The notes: generated by a model not told the origin, from the sequence alone. A DNA stretch of 64,000 nucleotides from Thauera sp. (GCA_024235615.1 JACKMB010000001.1:1237326-1301325); one strand, 5' to 3'; positions 43,485-52,765 are shown, counted from the first letter of the stretch. Translations and numbers: made by a program.

Positions 43485-44261
43485 ATGAAGAAATTTGCCC
43501 TGATCGCAGCGACCGCGTCGCTTGCCGTTGTTTCCACCGGTGCCTCGGCTGGTTATGTCAGCACCATCCCGAGCCTCTCCGGCGTCGTCGAAGCCTCGGA
43601 TTTCGGCCCTGACAGCGGCGGCGCGTTCGATGGCGTCTTCAAGCTGCGCCTGCGCGACCTCGCGGGCAGCGGCACGCTGGTCGTCCCGCCGAACGGCACC
43701 TACGGCGCCGAGGCGAAAGGCTCGGTGGCGATCGACACCAGCACCACCGGCACTTTCGTGCCTGAGTTCGCCTTCACCCAAGCGACCTACGCCGCGGTCG
43801 GCACCGGCTCTTTCACCGCCACCGGTCTGACCGCGGGCAGCTACTCGGCCACCTTCGCCCCCGGCACCCCCGGCACGCTCGACGGTGCCGGCATCCCCAT
43901 CGGCTTCTCGATCACCTACAACGGCATGCTGTCGATGCCGCTGCTCGGCCTGATCAACATGGCGCTGGGCATCACCCCGCCGTTCGTCGATCCGAGCGGC
44001 GCCGGCAAGGTCACCGTCAGCGGCACGCTGCACAGCGATGGTGTCGATCTCCTCATCAAGGAAGAGGACCTCACCTGGACAGGCATGGAAAAGCTGCTGT
44101 ACGCGGCTGACCTCAAGCTTGGCGGCGCCCCCTACGGCATTTCGGACGGCCGCTTCATGATGCGCGACGTTTCGATCCACGTCCCCGAACCCGCCTCCCT
44201 CGCCCTGCTGGGCCTCGGCCTGGTCGGTCTGGGCGCGATGCGTCGCCGCAAGCAGGCCTGA
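43485..44261 (+). CDS. PEP-CTERM sorting-domain protein 1
   Basis: A 258-residue secreted protein. The signal peptide MKKFALIAATASLAVVSTGA is cleaved near ASAG. The middle is Gly/Thr/Ser-rich with beta-strand character and no enzyme motif. The C-terminus has the exosortase signal: VPEPASLALL, a hydrophobic helix (GLGLVGLGAM) and RRRKQA. It is expected to be cut and sorted by an exosortase and associated with exopolysaccharide or floc matrix. The start follows AAAGGATTGCGCCA. A terminator follows. Exosortase genes are not in this window. Confidence 0.93.
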   Translation: MKKFALIAATASLAVVSTGASAGYVSTIPSLSGVVEASDFGPDSGGAFDGVFKLRLRDLAGSGTLVVPPNGTYGAEAKGSVAIDTSTTGTFVPEFAFTQATYAAVGTGSFTATGLTAGSYSATFAPGTPGTLDGAGIPIGFSITYNGMLSMPLLGLINMALGITPPFVDPSGAGKVTVSGTLHSDGVDLLIKEEDLTWTGMEKLLYAADLKLGGAPYGISDGRFMMRDVSIHVPEPASLALLGLGLVGLGAMRRRKQA

Positions 44262-44285
44262 TTCGCGGCTTCTGCGTCACCGCAA

Positions 44286-44323
44286 GCCGGCATCCTCGCG
44301 AGGGGGTGCCGGTTTTTGCGTTT
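44286..44323 (+). terminator. Rho-independent terminator after PEP-CTERM gene 1
   Basis: Stem GCCGGCA / TGCCGG with a C/G-rich extension (CCTCGCGAGGGGG), followed by TTTTTGCGTTT. Confidence 0.8.
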
Positions 44324-44406
44324 ACACTCCCGGGCCGAAGCGGTCGCCGACCCATCCCCGCCGGCGCCCCACGCCCCGCCCGATCCCGACGCCCTCGCAC
44401 ACCGCC

Positions 44407-44859
44407 ATGTTCGACAAGATCCTCACCCTCTGCACCGGAAACATCTGCCGCAGTCCGCTCGCCGAATACCTGCTGCGCGACCGCCTCGCCGCGCGCGCGG
44501 TCGCGCGGCCACGGTGGCCTCGGCCGGCATCGGCGCGCTCGTCGGCCATCCGGCGGACGAGACCACCCAGCGCGTCGCCCTGCGCCACGGCATCGACCTC
44601 TCGCCGCACGTCGCGCGCCAGCTCACGCCCGAGATCACGCGCTGGGCCGACCTCATCCTGGTGATGGAAAAGCACCACCTCGAATACGCCACCCGCCTCG
44701 ACCCCAGCGCGCGCGGCAAGATCTTCCTGCTCGGCCATTGGGGAGAAGGCCGAGGTGCCGACCCCTATCGTCTCGCCGAAGAAAACCACCAACTCGCCTA
44801 CGACATCATCGCGCACACGGTCGAGCAGGCCGCTTTCGCACCTCGGCATCCGCGTCTAG
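44407..44859 (+). pseudogene. Low-molecular-weight protein-tyrosine phosphatase, frameshifted
   Basis: Starts MFDKILTLCTGNICRSPLAE with the CxxxxxR(S) catalytic loop CTGNICRS. The frame shifts near 44505 in a CGCGCGCG run, then continues ATVASAGIGALVGHPADETT, WADLILVMEKHHLEY and DPYRLAEENHQLAYDIIAHT (the DPY acid motif). The natural end, HLGIRV-stop at 44857, is in the original frame, so a second shift lies near 44830. There the sequence GCCGCTTTCGCACCT is duplicated as the repeat array begins. Such enzymes regulate exopolysaccharide tyrosine kinases. Function is doubtful unless the lesions are sequence errors. Confidence 0.8.
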
Positions 44860-44865
44860 GCCGCT

Positions 44866-45730
44866 TTCGCACCTGCCGGCATCCGCGTCGGCGGCGACAT
44901 CGTTCCGGGCGCGGCGAGACGTCCCAACTGCAGGCCGAAAGCGGCTGGCGAGGTCGGCATTCGTCGATTGCGTGCAGCGGCTGCCGCGCTTCCTGCGCCA
45001 GCGCGCGGCGGATCGTTCATGGTGGCGAGCGGCAGGCGCGAAAGCGGCGTCGCCAGGTCGGCATCCGCGTCGATTGCGTCGGCTCCATCGCGGCTGCCGC
45101 CGCTCCTACGATTGCGCCGGCTGCCGCCGCTCCGGGGCGTGGCGAGATCGCCGGATTCATGGTGAGCGTCGGCAGGCGCGAAAGCGGCGTCGATGCAGGT
45201 CGGCGCATCGAGCCGCGCACCATTCGCACGGGTCGTTCCGGGGCGTGGCGAGCATCCTCCCCGAGCGCGGCGGCGGTGGCGAGATCATCGCGCGCGGCGG
45301 AGCGTTGGCAGGCGCAAGCGGCGTCGCCAGGTCGGCATCCGCGTCGATTGCGCGCGTCGGCCGCATCCTCCAATACAACGCGGCTGCCGCCGCTCCTACA
45401 TTGCGCCGAGCGGTGGCGAGATCGTTCCGGGGCGTGGCGAGATCGTCCCAGCGCGCGGCGGATTCATGTAGGAGCGCCGGCAGGCGCGAAAGCGGCGTCG
45501 CCAGGTCGGCATCCGCGTCGATTGCGCGTCGGCCCAATCGCGGCTGCCGCCGCTCCTACATTGCGCCGAGCGGTGGCGAGATCGTTCCGGGGCGTGGCGA
45601 GATCGTCCCAAGGCGCGGCGGATTCATGCGTAGGAGCGCCGGCAGGCGCGAAAGCGGCGTCGCCAGGTCGGCATCCGCGTCGATTGCACGTCGGCCCAAT
45701 CGCGGCTGCCGCCGCTCCTACATTGCGCCG
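44866..45730. repeat. REP array with spacer GGTCGGCATCCGCGTCGATTG
   Basis: Units: type A plus, AAGCGGCGTCGCCAG, GTCGGCATCCGCGTCGATTG, type B minus, CGAGCGGTGGCGAGATCGTT. The last two or three units (45420-45730) are near-identical with a period of about 180, while the earlier ones are decayed. The array seems to have begun from sequence of the phosphatase 3' end (GGCATCCGCGTC occurs there). Confidence 0.88.
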
Positions 45731-45852
45731 AGCCGCGACGGTTAATATGGCGCGTGTTATCCGTTGTTCCTAATACGCTCATTCGGCTGGGCACCACAAA
45801 CCGTTCGAATTAAATCATCGGCCATTTAATCCGGAATTTTTCGAGTCCCCCT

Positions 45853-45881
45853 TTCAAAAACGTTTTTCATCGGCGTACAAT
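45853..45881 (+). promoter_or_regulatory. Promoter of the H-NS-family gene
   Basis: TTCAAA, 17-base spacer, TACAAT, within a 150-base AT-rich stretch (45741-45915) that contrasts with the rest of the window. AT-rich curved DNA fits self-regulation by an H-NS protein. Confidence 0.55.
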
Positions 45882-45917
45882 CGATCCCGTTCTCATCCAT
45901 CACAATACATAACAGCC

Positions 45918-46229
45918 ATGACCACCTACGCCGAACTGCAGCAAAAGATCGCCGAACTCCAATCCCAGGCCGAAGAACTGCGCAAGCGCGAACTCGCCGA
46001 AATCATCGCCGACGTCAAGCAGAAGATCGCCGCCTATGGCCTCAGCGCCGCCGATCTCGGCCTGCAGGCCGGGCGCGAATCGGCCGCGCCGCAAAAGACC
46101 AAGACCGCGCTCAAGGCCAAGTACCGCGACCCCGCCACCGGCGAGACCTGGGTCGGCCGCGGCGCCACGCCCAAGTGGATGCGCGCCTACCTCGAAGCCG
46201 GCCGCAACAAGGACGAATTCCTGATCTAA
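45918..46229 (+). CDS. H-NS family nucleoid-associated protein
   Basis: 103 residues. The N-terminal half is a coiled-coil oligomerisation region (ELQQKIAELQSQAEELRKRE). The C-terminus is the DNA-binding motif KYRDPATGETWVGRGATPKW (68-87) of betaproteobacterial H-NS-like proteins, with AT-hook-like GRG. It silences AT-rich and foreign DNA. It has its own promoter and a terminator. The start ATG at 45918 follows CATAACAGCC with a poor ribosome site. Confidence 0.92.
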   Translation: MTTYAELQQKIAELQSQAEELRKRELAEIIADVKQKIAAYGLSAADLGLQAGRESAAPQKTKTALKAKYRDPATGETWVGRGATPKWMRAYLEAGRNKDEFLI

Positions 46230-46270
46230 GCCGTTTGCGGTAACGCACCGGGGCAAAACCCCGGCATAAA

Positions 46271-46328
46271 ACCCCGATCCGATCATGACGCGGCGAAAGC
46301 AGCGTAATCCGGACGGGGTTTTTCTTTT
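46271..46328 (+). terminator. Terminator after the H-NS-family gene
   Basis: ACCCCGATCCG pairs with CGGACGGGGT across a 28-base loop, followed by TTTTTCTTTT. A smaller CGGGG/CCCCG hairpin precedes it. Confidence 0.8.
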
Positions 46329-46397
46329 CCGACGGCCGAATCGCATCGCAATTCCTCCAGCACCTGGACCAAGCGAAACGCCATCCGCATCCCCCAT

Positions 46398-46490
46398 GCA
46401 GGAGCGCCGCCAGGCGCGAATGCAGCGGTGAAGCGGCGATGACGCCAATTCCAAACGCCCTATTCGCGACTTGCGTCGCTCCTGCATTCC
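46398..46490. repeat. Variant REP pair
   Basis: Heads read TGCAGGA rather than TGTAGGA. The first stem is GCGCC/GGCGC with loop GCCA-like, and the second is GCGAC/TTGCGTCGC. It lies between the H-NS terminator and the nucleotidase gene. Confidence 0.75.
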
Positions 46491-46591
46491 AACCCATACG
46501 CCTCCACCAAAACCACCCCGCGACTTTCATCACCGCTTAACCTCCCGCCGCGATCCTCCGTCCATCTCCGAAACGGACACGAGGCTCCGCC

Positions 46592-48424
46592 ATGCGTCAC
46601 CCCAAGCTCCCCGGGCTGCTCCTCCTCGCCGGCGCGATCGCGCTCACCGGCTGCACCGACTCCTCATCGGACGACGCGCCCAAGCCCGACTACCGCCTGG
46701 CCATCCTTCACATCAACGACCACCACTCCAACCTCGACGAATCCGACGCCAGCCTGCGCCTGCGCACCGGCAGCGACGACACCCGCACCAGCGTGCCCAT
46801 CAAGCTCGGCGGCTTCCCACGCGTCGCCACCGCCATGGCCGAGCTCTCCGCGCGCCACGACAACGTGCTCAAGCTGCACGCCGGCGACGCCATCACCGGC
46901 ACGCTCTACTACACCCTCAGCGAAGGCGAGGCCGATGCCGCGCTGATGAACCGCGTCTGCTTCGACGCCCTGGCCGTCGGCAACCACGAGCTCGACTCGG
47001 GCGACGCCGGCCTGAAGACCTTCATCGACCACCTCTGGTCCGCGCCCGACTGCCGCACCCCGGTGCTCTCGGCCAACCTCTCCCCGCGCGCCGGCTCGCC
47101 GCTCGGCAGCGACAGCGTGCGGCCCTCGGTGGTGCTCGAGCGCGGCGGCGAGCGCATCGGCGTCGTCGGTCTCACCACCGCCGCCAAGACCCAGAACGCC
47201 TCGCGCCCCGATCCCGGCACCCGGCTGCTCGACGAAGTCGGCGCCGCCCAAGGCGAGATCGACCGCCTGCGCGCCCAGGGCATCGACAAGATCGTCCTGC
47301 TCTCGCACCTCGGCTACACCCAGGACCGGGCCATCGCCGCGCAGCTCTCCGGCGTCGACGTCATCGTCGGCGGCGACTCGCACAGCCTGCTCGGCGACGA
47401 CAGCCTCAAGACCTTCGGCCTCGCGCCCGTCGGCGCCTACCCCACCGCAGCGCGGAACAAGGACGGCGACACCGTCTGCGTCGTCCAGGCCTGGCAATAC
47501 AGCGCCGTGGTCGGCGAGCTCGAGGTGCTCTTCGACGGCAATGGCACGGTCAAGTCCTGCTCCGGCCAGCCGCACATCCTCATCGGCGACCGCCTCGGCA
47601 CGCTCCAGGGCGACGCCCTCGCCGCAGCCCGCGCCGATCTCGCCACCCAGCCGGCCCTGCGCGTCACTGCACCCGACACCGCCGCCGGCACCGTGCTCGC
47701 CGATTACGCCGAGCAGGTGAAGGCCTTCGGCGCCGAGCCGGTCGCCGTCGCGCAGCAGAACCTCTGCCTGCGCCGCGTCCCCGGCACCAAGCGCGACGCC
47801 TCGCGCTCGAAGCTCGACGGCTGCAACCAGGATGCACACGTGATCGCCCACGGCGGCGACGTCCAGCAGCTCGTCGCCGAAGCCTTCCTCCTCCAGGGCC
47901 AGCGCTTCGGCGGCGCGGACATCTCGCTGCAGAACGGCGGCGGCGTGCGCGTCGACCTCGCCACGGGCCCCGTCACCGTCGGCCACATCTACACCGTGCT
48001 GCCGTTCAAGAACACGCTGGTCGCGCTCACGCTCACCGGGGCGGAGCTGCGCGCCACGCTCGAGGACGCGATGCAGAGCGTGGTCGCCGGCAACACCGGC
48101 TCCTACCCCTACGCCGGCGCGCTGCGCTGGCAGGTCGACCTGCGCCAGCCGCGCGGCCAGCGCATCGGCGCGCTCGAGCACCGCAACGCAACGGGCCAGT
48201 GGGTGGCAGTCGACGAAGCGGCGACCTACCGCGTCATCACCAACGACTTCATCGCCGCCGGCCAGGACGGCTACACCACCCTCGGCACCCTCGACGCGGA
48301 CCGCCGCGAAGAGACCTTCCTCGCCTACGCCGACGCCTTCCTGCAATACGCCCGCGAAACCCCCATCCTCACCCGCCCCGCCACCGCGGATTTCAGCACG
48401 CAGGTATTCGCGGACACCGAATAG
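46592..48424 (+). CDS. 5'-nucleotidase/metallophosphatase lipoprotein
   Basis: 610 residues: lipoprotein signal with lipobox LTGC (C21), then a calcineurin-like metallophosphatase domain: LHINDHHSNLD (D43, H45), KLHAGDAITGTLYY, AVGNHELDSG, LLSHLGYTQD and GGDSHSLLGD supply metal ligands. The C-terminal 5'-nucleotidase domain has LQNGGGVRVDLATGPVT and ITNDFIAAGQDGYTTL, the latter the substrate aromatic region. It hydrolyses nucleotides such as AMP, UDP-sugars or NAD in the periplasm to scavenge nucleoside and phosphate. It is transcribed alone. Confidence 0.92.
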   Translation: MRHPKLPGLLLLAGAIALTGCTDSSSDDAPKPDYRLAILHINDHHSNLDESDASLRLRTGSDDTRTSVPIKLGGFPRVATAMAELSARHDNVLKLHAGDAITGTLYYTLSEGEADAALMNRVCFDALAVGNHELDSGDAGLKTFIDHLWSAPDCRTPVLSANLSPRAGSPLGSDSVRPSVVLERGGERIGVVGLTTAAKTQNASRPDPGTRLLDEVGAAQGEIDRLRAQGIDKIVLLSHLGYTQDRAIAAQLSGVDVIVGGDSHSLLGDDSLKTFGLAPVGAYPTAARNKDGDTVCVVQAWQYSAVVGELEVLFDGNGTVKSCSGQPHILIGDRLGTLQGDALAAARADLATQPALRVTAPDTAAGTVLADYAEQVKAFGAEPVAVAQQNLCLRRVPGTKRDASRSKLDGCNQDAHVIAHGGDVQQLVAEAFLLQGQRFGGADISLQNGGGVRVDLATGPVTVGHIYTVLPFKNTLVALTLTGAELRATLEDAMQSVVAGNTGSYPYAGALRWQVDLRQPRGQRIGALEHRNATGQWVAVDEAATYRVITNDFIAAGQDGYTTLGTLDADRREETFLAYADAFLQYARETPILTRPATADFSTQVFADTE

Positions 48425-48451
48425 ATCGCCCCCAACCGGAGTGGCGTTCCC

Positions 48452-48670
48452 TGTAGGAGCGCCGGCAGGCGCGAAAGCGCCCGCGCCGCACGCGACCAGC
48501 GTCGGTGAGGGCGTGACCGCCCTAATCGCGGCTGCCGCCGCTCCTACAGGAAAACCATCCCGTTGATCAGCGCGCCGACACCCCAGCAAGCGCCGCGCAA
48601 ATGTAGGAGCGCCGGCAGGCGCGAATTGGGCGGGGCGGGATGCGAATGAGCAGATTCAAGACCTGGCCTG
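48452..48670. repeat. REP hairpins plus degenerate boundary element
   Basis: Type A plus (48452), spacer with GCGACCAGCGTCGGTGAGGGCGTGACCGCC broken by decay, type B minus (48525) and type A plus (48602). Then GAGCAGATTCAAGACCTGG (48648 on), a near match of the boundary element, directly before the PEP-CTERM 2 regulatory region. Confidence 0.82.
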
Positions 48671-48681
48671 CCCCCAATTCC

Positions 48682-48698
48682 TGTCGGGAATTCTTACA
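48682..48698. promoter_or_regulatory. Putative PrsR-type enhancer site for PEP-CTERM gene 2
   Basis: TGTCGGGAATTCTTACA, again TGTCG-N7-TTACA. Its centre is 72 bases before the GG of the downstream sigma54 promoter, versus 71 at the first PEP-CTERM gene. Confidence 0.6.
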
Positions 48699-48760
48699 CT
48701 TCCTCCCGATCTCACCTGAAATCGATTCGTAAGCTCATGATTTTTCTTGCCGACTAATAT

Positions 48761-48776
48761 CGGCACGAAAAATGCT
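48761..48776 (+). promoter_or_regulatory. Sigma54 promoter of PEP-CTERM gene 2
   Basis: CGGCAC-GAAAA-ATGCT. The GG and GC spacing is correct and there is one mismatch in each box. It predicts a start near 48788. Confidence 0.65.
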
Positions 48777-48840
48777 GCGTCCTCCGGAAACGCAACCTTG
48801 GCCATCGGACCGCTCGGACCGCACACCGGAGAACCGCCTC

Positions 48841-49494
48841 ATGAACACCAAACTGCTTGCGCTACCCTTCTGCATGGGCCTCGCCTGTGCGTCGATGACC
48901 GCCAACGCGGCATTCATCGACTTCGACACGCACGCGTCGACCACCTCGACCGGCGGCGCCGTTCCGGCATCCGCCGTCGTCACCAACGACTACGCCTCGC
49001 AAGGTATCGTGTTCGGACGTAGCGGCGTGAGCGCGGGCGTCGCGGTCGTCGCGAATTCCAACACGCAAAGCCAGCCCAACGGCGCCTGCGGGCTCGACGC
49101 GGCCGGCGCGCTCGTCTCGGCGTGCGCAGGCGACATCTATTTCCACTTCGTCAATCCCACCGACGGCACCACGCCCGCAACCACCAACGCCCTCTCCTTC
49201 TACGTCGGAGACGACGGTGGCGACCTCGATGCATGGACCATCAACGTGTTCGGGGCCGGTGACGCGCTGCTCGAGGCGCGCTCCGTGTCGTCCGTAAGCA
49301 ACATCCTGCAGTCGTTCGCGTTTGCCGGCATCTCGCGCGTGCAGATCCAATGGACCACCGGCACGACCGCCGGCTATCTCCTCGACGACATCAGCTTCAA
49401 CACGCCGGGCGGCACGGTTCCCGAACCTTCCGCGCTCGCACTGCTCGGCCTCGGCCTGGCCGGCTTCGCGGCCTCCCGCCGACGCAAGGCTTGA
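48841..49494 (+). CDS. PEP-CTERM sorting-domain protein 2
   Basis: A 217-residue secreted protein. The signal peptide ends near SMTANA/AFIDF. The middle (FDTHASTTSTGG, YASQGIVFGRSGVS, ISRVQIQWTTGTTAGYLLDD) looks like a beta-sandwich of the kind seen in carbohydrate-associated PEP-CTERM proteins. The end is VPEPSALALLGLGLAGFAAS then RRRKA, the exosortase signal. The start at ATG 48841 gives the signal peptide directly. It shares promoter design with PEP-CTERM gene 1, so the two are likely co-expressed. Confidence 0.92.
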   Translation: MNTKLLALPFCMGLACASMTANAAFIDFDTHASTTSTGGAVPASAVVTNDYASQGIVFGRSGVSAGVAVVANSNTQSQPNGACGLDAAGALVSACAGDIYFHFVNPTDGTTPATTNALSFYVGDDGGDLDAWTINVFGAGDALLEARSVSSVSNILQSFAFAGISRVQIQWTTGTTAGYLLDDISFNTPGGTVPEPSALALLGLGLAGFAASRRRKA

Positions 49495-49639
49495 CCAGGA
49501 CGGCACCAAAGCCATGGGAAGGCGGGCCACACCCCGCCTTCCCTGGAGGCGAGGGTTCTGCCGCCCCTGCAGCCCCACCGGACGCCGGCGCCAAGATCAA
49601 TGCGATGCGTCATGCGGAGCCGCCGGCCGCATGTAGCGC

Positions 49640-50545
49640 CATCGAAACCGCCGCCGCGACCAACATCGCGCGATGCTGCGTCGTAATCGCTCATGTGGAG
49701 CGCCGGCGGCTGCCGCCGCTCTACATGAAAACCTTCCGTCGCAGGATGGCCCTGCCAAGAGCTAAAGCGCCGGCAGGCGCGCAATGCGAGCCGCCGCACG
49801 CGACCAGCGTCGGCGAGGGCGTCGGAGGCTGCCGCCGCTCCTACATGAAACATCGCACGGATCGCGCCCCAGCAGAGCGCCACGCCACGTGCATAGGCTG
49901 CGGCGGCCGCGCGCCGCACGCGACCCAGCGTCGGTGAGGCGTGACATCGCGGGGATGGCGGCGCAAGCGCCACGCGCCCTGCATAGCAGCCGCGCGCCCA
50001 GCGTCGGTGAGGGCGTAGCGCCCCTAATCGCGGCTGCCGCCGCATGCTGCGCGCGGATGGCGGCGCAGCATGCGCCACGCCCGTAGAGCGCCGGCGGCAG
50101 CAGCACCGCGACCAGCGTCGGTGAGGGCGTGACCGCCCTAATCGCGGCTGCCGCCGCTCCTACATAAGACATCGCACGGATGGCGGCCCAGGAAGCGCCA
50201 CGCCCATGTAGGAGCGCCGGCAGGCGCGAAAGCGGCAAAGCGCCGCATGCGGCCAGCGTCGGTGAGGGCCGCCCTGTAACCCGCCGCTCACCTGGAAATT
50301 CATCGCACGGATATGGCGGCGTAGCAAGCGCCACGCGCCCATGGAGCGCCGGCAGGCGCGAAAGTGCGTGCCGCACGCTGCCGCCGCTCCTACATGAAAC
50401 ATCGCGGGGATGGCGGCGCAGCATGCGCCACGCCCATGTAGGAGCGCCGGCAGGCGCGAAAGCGGCCGTGCCGCACGCGGCCAGCGCCGGTGAGGGCATA
50501 ACCGCCCGATTCGCGGCTGCCGCCGCTCCTACATGAGAACCGTCG
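49640..50545. repeat. REP array with spacer GCGACCAGCGTCGGTGAGGGC
   Basis: Many A and B hairpins, intact and broken, with inner spacer CGCACGCGACCAGCGTCGGT and outer spacer GGATGGCGGCGCAGCAAGCG. The same spacers recur throughout 48-58 kb, so this is one family spread across the toxin-antitoxin island. No gene is seen in the 1.2 kb between PEP-CTERM 2 and the TIR gene. Confidence 0.9.
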
Positions 50546-50555
50546 CGGGGGTGGC

Positions 50556-50653
50556 GAGCAAATTAAACTCCTGCGCCGCCCCGCTCATTCAAGTCCTGCG
50601 CCGCCCCGCTCATTCAAGTCCTGCGCCATCCCGCTCATTCAGGACCTGACCCC
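50556..50653 (+). other. Boundary element, four tandem degenerate copies
   Basis: GAGCAAATTAAACTCCTGCG, then GCTCATTCAAGTCCTGCGCC twice, then GCTCATTCAGGACCTGACCCC, at a period of about 25. A REP ends just to the left and the TIR gene starts 63 bases to the right. Confidence 0.72.
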
Positions 50654-50715
50654 ACCCTTCTCACTGGCTAGAATGCACGGAGATTCGTCCGTGCAGGACG
50701 ACATGGAGGTGTGTC

Positions 50716-52263
50716 TTGGTCGGCAAGATCTTCCTGAGCTACGCGCGCGAGGACCTGGACCTGGTGCGGTGGGAAGCGCAGACGATGCAGATGCTCGGGC
50801 ACGAGGTCTTTCTCGACGTCGATAGCCTGCGCGCCGGCGTCGACTGGCCGGACACGCTGCGTGACGAGATCCGCTCCGCCGACCGATTCATCCTGTTCTG
50901 GTCGGCGTTCAGTGCGCGCTCGGAGTGGGTGAAGATCGAATACACCACGGCCCTGGCCGTGCGCGAGAGCGGCCAGCGGCCCCTCTTCCTGCAGATCATC
51001 CGCCTCGATCGCGAAGCCCTGCCCGAAGCGCTGTCGAGCATCCAGGTCATCGACCGCTCGGCCGAGGAGCGCATCCTGCTCGTCACCGACGAAGTGCACC
51101 AGAGCTATCTGATGCAGGGGCTGGCCGGCTTGCTCGGTCCGCGCACGCTCATTCATCTGCAGTCGGTCACCCCGCGGACGGTGCGCGTAGTGGCGCAGAA
51201 AGCCGAGGAGGCGGTCGCTGCCGCGGCGGGAGGCGGAATCGATCAGGTGCGCGAAGCCGGGCGCCTGCCCGCCCACTTCGCCTTTCCCGCGTATCGCGCG
51301 CGCGAGCGGCGGCGCAAGGTGATCTTCGTGCCCGGCTTCATGGGCTCGCAGCTCCAGCAGGGCGGCAAGCGCATCTGGCTCGATGCGTTCTCACTCGCGC
51401 TCGGCGGCATGGAGCGGCTGCGCATCGGGACTTCAAGCGTCAACGCCGATGGGCTGGTCAGTGTGGGCAACGCCTTCTTCATCGACCAGCTCGGTCTGAC
51501 GACGCAGGTCGTCGCCTGGCCGTATGACTGGCGGCGCTCCGTCGCGGACGTCGCGGACCAGCTGGCGGTCCGTTTGCGTGATCTCGTGGCCAGCGATCGC
51601 GACAGCGAGCTCGTGTTCGTCGGGTTCGGCCATGGCTGCGCGGTGCTGCGTGCGCTGGCGGCGTTCCACCGGGACCTCTGGCATCAGGCTCGATGCGGCG
51701 GAGCGCCGGTGATCTTCGTGGCGCCGTCCGAACATGGCACCTGGCGGGCGGCGGAGATCCTCCTCAACGGCAGCCAGATCCTGAACACCATCGGGCTGCT
51801 CGACCTCAAGCACACCGCCCGCCAGATCCACGAGCTCTTCGCGGGCTTTCCGGCCGTGCTCGAGATGCTGCCATCCTCGCCCGCAGCGGACCTGTTCGCC
51901 CCCGAGTGGTGGCGAGACAAAGCGCGCCAGCCGGCGGAATTCGCCCTCCAGCAGGCGCGCCAGACCCGCACCGCCCTGCTCGCCGCGATTGCGCCCGCGG
52001 AGATTCTCTGCGTGCTCGGCGAGAGCGCGCACACCCCCGCAGGCGTGACCGTCGATGCCGACGGTCTGCGGTGGCTCAACACCTCCGAGGGCGATGGCAG
52101 CACGCCCTGGGCGCTCGGCGTCCTACCCGGCGTGCGTGCGTTCCGCGCCACGATGGACGCAAACGAGATCCTCGACAACCCGGTCGCCGTCCGCGCGATC
52201 AGCGACCTGATCGACCACGGCGTCACCAACCTGCTGCCGCCGCACGCGCCGGCGCCGCGTTGA
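50716..52263 (+). CDS. TIR domain fused to an LCAT-like alpha/beta hydrolase
   Basis: 515 residues from a TTG start preceded by GGAGG at six bases. Residues 3 to about 130 are a TIR domain: KIFLSYAREDLDLVRWEAQT, EVFLDVDSLRAGVDWPDTL, ILFWSAFSARSEWVKIEYTT. E75 in SxWxxxE is the likely NADase glutamate. From about 200 comes an LCAT/PGAP1-type hydrolase: VIFVPGFMGSQLQ, WPYDWRRS and the nucleophile elbow. That elbow reads GFGHG (303-307), with Gly where the serine should be, so the hydrolase is probably a dead or binding module. It may be a phage-defence or cell-suicide effector. It stands alone between a boundary element and a REP block. Confidence 0.78.
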   Translation: MVGKIFLSYAREDLDLVRWEAQTMQMLGHEVFLDVDSLRAGVDWPDTLRDEIRSADRFILFWSAFSARSEWVKIEYTTALAVRESGQRPLFLQIIRLDREALPEALSSIQVIDRSAEERILLVTDEVHQSYLMQGLAGLLGPRTLIHLQSVTPRTVRVVAQKAEEAVAAAAGGGIDQVREAGRLPAHFAFPAYRARERRRKVIFVPGFMGSQLQQGGKRIWLDAFSLALGGMERLRIGTSSVNADGLVSVGNAFFIDQLGLTTQVVAWPYDWRRSVADVADQLAVRLRDLVASDRDSELVFVGFGHGCAVLRALAAFHRDLWHQARCGGAPVIFVAPSEHGTWRAAEILLNGSQILNTIGLLDLKHTARQIHELFAGFPAVLEMLPSSPAADLFAPEWWRDKARQPAEFALQQARQTRTALLAAIAPAEILCVLGESAHTPAGVTVDADGLRWLNTSEGDGSTPWALGVLPGVRAFRATMDANEILDNPVAVRAISDLIDHGVTNLLPPHAPAPR

Positions 52264-52315
52264 CACCGGGAACCGTCGCAGGATCGCCGCGCAGCCCCCC
52301 AGCAACCACCGCGAA

Positions 52316-52765
52316 ATGTAGGAGCGCCGGCAGGCGCGAAAGCGGCGGTGCCGCACGCGGCCAGCGTCGGTGAGGGCGTGACCGCCCCATTCGCGGCTGC
52401 CGCCGCTCCTACATAAGACATCGCGGGGATGGCGGCGCAGCAAGCGCCACGCCCATGTAGGAGCGCCGGCAGGCGCGAATGGGGCCGTGCCGCACGCGAC
52501 CAGCGTCGGTGAGGGCGTGACCGCCCTGTTCGCGGCTGCCGCCGCTCCTACATGAAACATCGCGCGGATGTCGGCCAGCAAGCGCCACGCCCATGTAGGA
52601 GCGCCGGCAGGCGCGAATGGGGCCGTGCCGCACGCGACCAGCGTCGGTGAGGGCGTGACCGCCCTGTTCGCGGCTGCCGCCGCTCCTACATGAAACATCG
52701 CGCGGATGTCGGCCAGCAAGCGCTACCCCAATGTAGGAGCGCCGGCAGGCGCGAGTTCGGCCGCG
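52316..52765. repeat. REP array, ~156-bp period
   Basis: Type A plus at 52317, 52456, 52595 and 52732 with type B minus between them. The spacers CGCACGCGACCAGCGTCGGT and GGATGTCGGCCAGCAAGCGC are repeated almost perfectly. It separates the TIR gene from the XRE/BrnT module. Confidence 0.92.
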
